Of a stretch of 64,000 bases of DNA, positions 58,691-64,000 are shown piece by piece. Positions within the stretch are counted from its first letter, which is position 1; every line of letters begins with the position of its first letter. The notes beneath the pieces are model-generated. The model had not been told where the DNA came from and did not search any database. It saw only the letters and a program-made list of their open reading frames with translations. The stretch lies in assembly GCF_036320965.1 (NCBI RefSeq), contig NC_092270.1, positions 17,340,908-17,404,907 on the forward strand, read 5' to 3'. The stretch comes from Panulirus ornatus. Lineage: Eukaryota; Arthropoda; Malacostraca; Decapoda; Palinuridae. The translations under genes and the position numbers were made by a program.

Positions 58691-59345
58691 GTGAAGTCAG
58701 TCTATGGGTGGAAGAAAGGGTAATGGTCACTGGTGCATTAGGGAATGTGTAAAAGGAGAGGTCATTGTCTTTTGAGGCAAAGATGGGCATGTTTAAAGAT
58801 GTATTAGTCCTACCAATGTTGTATGGATGTAAGTGATGGGTCATGAATGAAAGAGGAAGAGGGTGGACATGTTGGAAATGAAATGCTTGAGGATACAATG
58901 TGGTGTTTGGTGATGTTGATGGTTTAAGGAATGACACCATAACAGAGAGGTGTAGTCCAATTGAGAAAGCTAATCATGGTGTACTGAAATGGTTTAGACC
59001 TACGGAAAAAGTTTAGTGTGGAAAGATGAACCAAGAAAACCCAATGTCAGAAGTAGAGGAAGTGTCAGGTGGGTGTTAGATTGAAAAGAAGATGGAAGTA
59101 TGGTTTGAAGGAGGCTTTAGGGTGCAGGGGCCTAAATATTCAGGAGGATGAAAGGCATGCATGGGATTGAATCAGTGTGACATGCTGTCATTCAACAGAA
59201 TCACTGTATATGAAGTGGTCAAGAAAAATCATAGATTTGGCTGTGGATGGTAGGCACTAGTTTTGGTACATTATACATGACAGCTAGACAGTGGATAGGT
59301 GCAGTTAAGGCTGTTGTTCATTTATTCTTGTTCTTGTCACTTTGG
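58690..59345 (+). mobile_element. RTE-like LINE copy, very old 3' fragment
   Basis: Plus-strand echoes of the family in order: the VTGALGNV..SFEAKMGMFK block near 58720-58800, LPMLYGCK (58810), VDMLEMKCLR (58865), then the HMQ..RKAC and 3' UTR phrases, to a faint TTTGGTACATTATACATGACA near 59265. No open frame remains. Confidence 0.75.
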
Positions 59346-59367
59346 AATGGAAAAGGGAATTAGCTTT

Positions 59368-59560
59368 TTATGAAAAAAAAAATCCTTCTTTTGGATCTAC
59401 TTCTGTAGGGCTCCAGCAGCACTCAGGGAGGGACCATAGATCAAAAAGTGGAGTAATTTTTTTGTGTTTGTCTTTGTAGGGTGAGTACAATATAATTGAA
59501 GAGTAAGGATTCAGTGTCTTTAGTGTGGAAGTTGTTCTTGGACATGAAGAATCTTGCAAT
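59368..59560 (-). mobile_element. Jockey-like LINE C-terminal scrap
   Basis: Minus frame with DKHKKITPLFDLWSLPECCW, resembling the TLxDLW..P end seen at 56110 on the other strand. Short and tentative. Confidence 0.4.
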
Positions 59561-60030
59561 AAGTTGAACTGATATTTGTTGTGTTGGAGAGATAGGTAGT
59601 ATCATGAATGCAGACAAGAAAATATAACATATGTTTAGTGAGTGTAGTTTCAGATGGATGCATATCTGGTGGTGTGAAGTTTAAGACTAAGCTGGGAAGG
59701 AGAGGAGTTAAATGTTTAATGCCTGTCAGGTCATCACAATGTCAATTGAATTTGTCAGTATTGTGTAAACTGGGGTATGGGGGCATCTGTGTGAGATGAG
59801 TACCTTCATAACTCAAATGAGATTTTGTCATTAGGCAGGATTTTGTATTAAGTGCTCACTGCTTATCTTGCTTAATTCACAATATTGGTTTTTGTAATGT
59901 CATGCACATGGCATAATTGTCAGTCTGGAACTGCTTTTAGCCAACTATTAAGCCTTCATTTGAATGGTTCTATACTTATCCCATGGAGATTTATTTCCTT
60001 TGGTGACACAATGAATATCATTTCTATTAT
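59561..60030. other. Intergenic spacer, nothing supported
   Basis: No gene or repeat recognised apart from weak similarity of 59880-60060 to the CR1/L2-like C-terminus at 22640-22840. Confidence 0.4.
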
Positions 60031-61050
60031 CTGTGTAAATTTTGTTTGACATCCTCTTGGTGTATTCCAAGGTATAACTGTAGAGTTAATTACTCTTTTT
60101 CTTCAATGCTGTGATGCTCATAATGCACCAGTGTTGTTTATGGTACCCTCAGTTTTGTTGCCTTGCATCAGTTACCATATATCTTTCTCCTCCTCCTTTT
60201 AGGTTATAGAGTTCAAGTACTTTTAGTTCTTATTATGATTTAAATGCTCCATTCCCTTGACTTTACTCATGAAAGCCTTTCTAATCTGTTGGTTTTTCTG
60301 TATCTTGATGATAAATGTATAGAAATGAGCAGTATTCAGATTTGCTTTTTTTTGTAAATACTGAGCAGCTTCATATTTTATCTGGTGGTGAATCTTCTTA
60401 TGATCACTGCATTTAAGTAGATGATGTTATGCTGTCGATGTGTTTTCTGTTTTTCTAAGCTTTCTCATAAGTCCTGAAATCTGTTTTCTTCACAAATTTT
60501 CTTTCCTGTTGCCCCTTTATAGAGTGTAACTGAAGGGTCCAATATCTTTCCAGGGCTCACATATTTGAATTTTTCTTACCTGAATTTCAGAAAGTTTTTA
60601 TCTGCCCACTTTTATACATGTTTGTCTTTTTAAATTTTCGTTTTGCCCTTTTCTGCGCACATTTTGCTTTTTCTGGAGTCATCTGTGAAGCACCTCTCTA
60701 TACTTACTGATATCTCCTCTTTGCTGGATATCATTATTATGAAAAGAACTGTTCCTTGAGGAACTGTTTACAAAACACATTCCTCATCCAAAATAGTCCT
60801 GTTAAATAGAAGACAGTTTTCTAATTTACTTATTATGTTTTGTTACTTTATCTGGGAGAATTTTATAGTTTACTTTGACAGATTCCATAGCAAAGTCAAG
60901 AAAAATGGTGTCTATTCTCTTTCCTTGCATACTGTATTGTATGTGCTTTTGTGGTGCATTAGCAGTTGGATTTGTAAAATTTTACACTTTACAAATCCAT
61001 GTTGACCTTCTTTAATCTAATAATGTTTCATTATGCATTTCAAATCACTT
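60030..61050 (-). mobile_element. CR1/L2-like LINE reverse transcriptase remnant
   Basis: Minus reading from 61030: QHGFVKCK..LLMHH, then FFLTLLWNLSK (decayed motif A), TVPQGTVLFIIMIS (motif B), RCFTDDSRKSK (motif C, FTDD), a KWADKNFLKF block and the terminal YRKTNRLERLS. Frameshifts and stops are present, but the RT motif order is clear. Confidence 0.75.
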
Positions 61051-62585
61051 TAAAAGAGTGCTGAAGAACCACATGTGTAGTTAGATTTACTGGTCTATTC
61101 TGTATTAGCACAGAAAGTAGATTTATGTTCTTTGCTCCCTGTAGGTTTAGATTGAGTGCACAGTAGATTCTGTGGAATGGTGGTCTCCATGTAAGACCTG
61201 AAATTACACTAACTTTCCAAGTATTATGATTCATCTCAGATATATAGAAATTATGTACCAGTAGTACTGTTCAGTTTATTTTCATTAGCTGCCTCTTTTG
61301 CTTAGAGATAGAAAATCATAAGCCCTTTTTTCCTAAAACTTTTGCATTTTAGTTTCCCAGGATTAGTATTATCTGTACATTAATGATGCTGGCTTTGGTG
61401 GAGACCAGTATATTTCCATTCATATTTCCTGGTGAGTTATTTCATCAAGACAAATTTGTGAATGTCCCAAACAGAAGTATTTATTTTGAATAATAGTAGT
61501 AATTCCACTGAGATATATGTGTGCTCTAACAGGAAGATATCTAATGTCTTCTTCTTCATGTATATGTAGAATATTCTTTCCTCTTAATTAGTCAGCATTT
61601 TTTCAGATAATAACAAGTAGAGACATTTTTCTTACCCAGATAGGACACACACTCCTTTATGCTTACTCCTGTCCGAGGCTGTGATTTGCTAGACTTTACA
61701 AAATATTATCCAAGGTATGACTTGTTTTAAAAAGTCAGAGTTGTGGTGAATTGGTTTTATCTCTTTCTGAGAATATCTGTTGTCAGAAAAAAAGATGAAA
61801 GCGCCTGTCCCTCAAATCTTCTGCTAAAGTTCAGAAATTAATCTCTTCTGTGAAAATTAATTTTTCCCTAAAAATGATTAATTTTTCATATAACAGACTT
61901 ACTGAAGGGAGAATATGCCTTCAGGTAAAATTTCAAAAGAATCATTCCACTTTCTCAGATAATTTTTGTAATTAGGGTAACAAGAAGGATGTATTGTATA
62001 TCTCTTTTGTAAAATGTAATGATTATATTTTTTCTTTTTTCTTTTACTTCACCATTGGATGTAACCTTAATATTCTAGTGTACTTCAGAGAGCTTATAGC
62101 TGCTGTATTTAAGTTACTAATTCCAGGAAGAGCTTGCCTTTACATTGATGATTCTTGAGTCAAATTTACCCTCATAATTCTGAACTTCTCAAGATTTTTA
62201 AGGCATTTTTTATTTTAATCTTTTTCTGTTGTTCCCCTTTTACTTGTCCTTACCATACTGTATAATGCTTCCTATGGTAAAAATGTCTAGAGCACAGATG
62301 GCAGAAGATTAGTAAAATTTGAATTGTTGAAAAAGCTTTCTGAGCCATTATAAACAACCACAACCATTCAATATATCTGGTAGGTAATAGATATTTAGAT
62401 ACGCCACCTCTTTCTAAAACCAGTGTTTACCCAGTGACTGTCTCTCACTTAACTCCATTATGCTTGTAGATTGAGTCTTCCCTTAATCCCAGTATGTTCC
62501 TCCTTGGAATTTAGAATTCTGTATATCAGTTTTGTTTTTCTTTTCATCAGTCAGAATTGTAATCTCTTTACAGTGTAAATGCATT
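61051..62585. other. Intergenic AT-rich sequence, no gene seen
   Basis: No coding, RNA or repeat feature supported. Confidence 0.5.
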
Positions 62586-62800
62586 TAACCTGACTTGTAC
62601 ATCAGGTCAAATGCCACTGGTGTCAAGAATTTGATGAAGATTGCCTTTGATCTGTTCAGTGAGAGTTAAGTCAAAGATCAGTGATGTTTAGAGTGAAGTA
62701 AAGATCGCCTTAGGTCAGACTCTTAAGGTCAGGTCAAAAGTCATTGTTAAATGTTTGGTGATGGTCTTTGACCTGATGGTCAGGTCAAAAACCAGTGGTA
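62586..62800. repeat. Second cluster of inverted TTTGACCTGA/TCAGGTCAAA motifs
   Basis: The clearest pair is TTTGACCTGA (62767-62776) and TCAGGTCAAA (62780-62789), a perfect 10-bp inverted repeat with a 3-nt spacer. Others lie at 62591-62612 (CCTGAC..CATCAGGTCAAATGCC) and about 62730-62745. It is related to the cluster at 20850-21500. Confidence 0.7.
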
Positions 62801-64000
62801 TAAAAGGTGTTGTGAAGATGCAGATTTGAATTAAAGGCTAGTGGTGTTGAGAGAATAGTAAAGATGCAGGTTTTGAGGGTGAAGTGAGATGAGCTTTTTG
62901 AGTTTTGTGGTGAAGGTGTGCTTGTTGAGTGTTAAGTAAATTTAGGTTTATATCGGTTCCAAAGAAGATACCTTTGCAGAGGGTGAAGTGATTATGTCTT
63001 TGTTAAAGATAAAATGAATTGAGGATGTAGTGCAGATGAATTTAGCAGTGTCTCACCTTGTATTGAACATGATCATAGTGCTTTAAAGGTTAAGTATTAA
63101 ATGTTAAGTGCATGAATCATACCCATGTCTGTCCTCATCACATATTTGTCACTCCTATTAAAAGTGTCATGATATATTATCTCTGAAGATCCCCTCCTTT
63201 TGGTGATGGAAAAGGATAACAGCTCATCATTTTGTACAATATCTGTGGAAGTAGGTTCATCTCTTACAATGCTAAAATGTTCCCTGTATTTGAGCATACA
63301 AGATTAAAAAAAGAAAAGGATAGAAATAAGAGTGCCCTCATCAGAAAAAGTCAGACAAGTAAAAGTGATGTAAATAAACAAAATGAAAAAAGGAAGCATG
63401 AAAAATGAAATAATTGTGTGGCAGTGATAAGTGAAAATGTTTAATGGGGCTACCGTGTGGTAAATGAAAACATGAGATATCACTTATGGTGTAGTAGATA
63501 CGTGTGTGTGTGGTGAAAGTGAACTATTTGAAAATTCACTAAAAATGATTCAGCCCAAAGAGATGGGTGCAAAGAGATAGGTGTAAGATGTCTACAAATC
63601 ATGTGATAATTATGCAAGGATGAGGTATCCTAATTCTCATTATCCCATTTTTTAGTATAGTTATGGAGTGTGAAGTAACATGATATATCGGTGACACTTA
63701 TGAAAAATGTAACATATATGTATTATATTCTTTTTTCAATCGGTGAAGTCAGTAGGGAAGTTTCAGATCACTGAAATTAGTTCCTGACTCTTGCTTGGTT
63801 GTCTCAAGGTGAACTTCCAAGGAGACTCATTATATAGTTGAAGTATCTTTTGAGAGGTCTGATCGGCTTCCTGCAGTTAGAATTTTGTGTGAGATACATT
63901 CTAACCTCTAATGGTTTACTTGATTCTTAATCCAGTAATTAACAATGCCACAGAGTTCAAATGTTATTCAACACAAAACCTTGCTAGAAATGTCCTATAC
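62801..64000. other. Intergenic sequence, no gene seen
   Basis: AT-rich, with weak GTGAAG-rich periodicity at 62810-63010 that resembles 20930-21010 and 21490-21560. No gene is supported to the window end. Confidence 0.5.

Overview
The window looks like a stretch of animal genome from an arthropod, most likely a decapod crustacean. It has AT-rich introns with GT-AG splice sites, C2H2 zinc-finger exons, a tRNA-derived SINE, and an exceptional load of decaying non-LTR retrotransposons. No bacterial, viral or organellar genes were seen. The taxon is inferred from the style of the repeats and was not tested by a search.

Host gene. One plus-strand gene spans most of the window. Four internal or terminal exons (3078-3293, 19052-19198, 28132-28324, 56359-57773) join in frame into one long multi-C2H2 zinc-finger protein. 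Two joins are confirmed by the protein itself: one finger is split across exons 2 and 3, and a TGEKP-like linker is split across exons 3 and 4. The 5' end lies upstream of the window and the stop codon is at 57771. The introns are about 15.8, 8.9 and 28 kb long. On the opposite strand of the last intron there is a possible small secreted-protein first exon (55563-55759), with a decayed paralogue at 53776-53850.

Repeats. The dominant family is an RTE-like non-LTR retrotransposon: AP-endonuclease, reverse transcriptase with a FADD motif, and a C-terminal WFGHMERM...GRP..RW domain. About 21 copies or fragments were found, at 1-10.1 kb, 12.4-18.3 kb, 22.8-23.8 kb, 29-53.3 kb and 58.7-59.3 kb. From 28.9 to 53.3 kb they form an almost continuous mosaic of nested, inverted and truncated copies joined at (TA)n tracts. 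Three insertions have clear target-site duplications of 12-15 bp, and one of these carries a twin-priming inversion. All copies are broken. Older elements include CR1/L2-like RT remnants (19.7-20.5, 22.6-24.4, 54.5-54.8, 60.0-61.1 kb) and Jockey/I-like RT and RNase H remnants (24.6-26.2, 55.2-56.2, 59.4-59.6 kb). Two short SINE-like elements share both ends with the RTE-like LINE, and one tRNA-type SINE lies at 53.3 kb.

Other structure. The last zinc-finger codons and splice donor of exon 1 are duplicated in about five 55-bp tandem units. Minisatellites lie at 11.0-11.56 kb and 26.48-26.59 kb. Two clusters (20.85-21.5 and 62.6-62.8 kb) contain inverted AGGTCAAAGG-type motifs resembling nuclear-receptor half-sites. 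The remainder is unique-looking intron or 3' flank with no supported gene.
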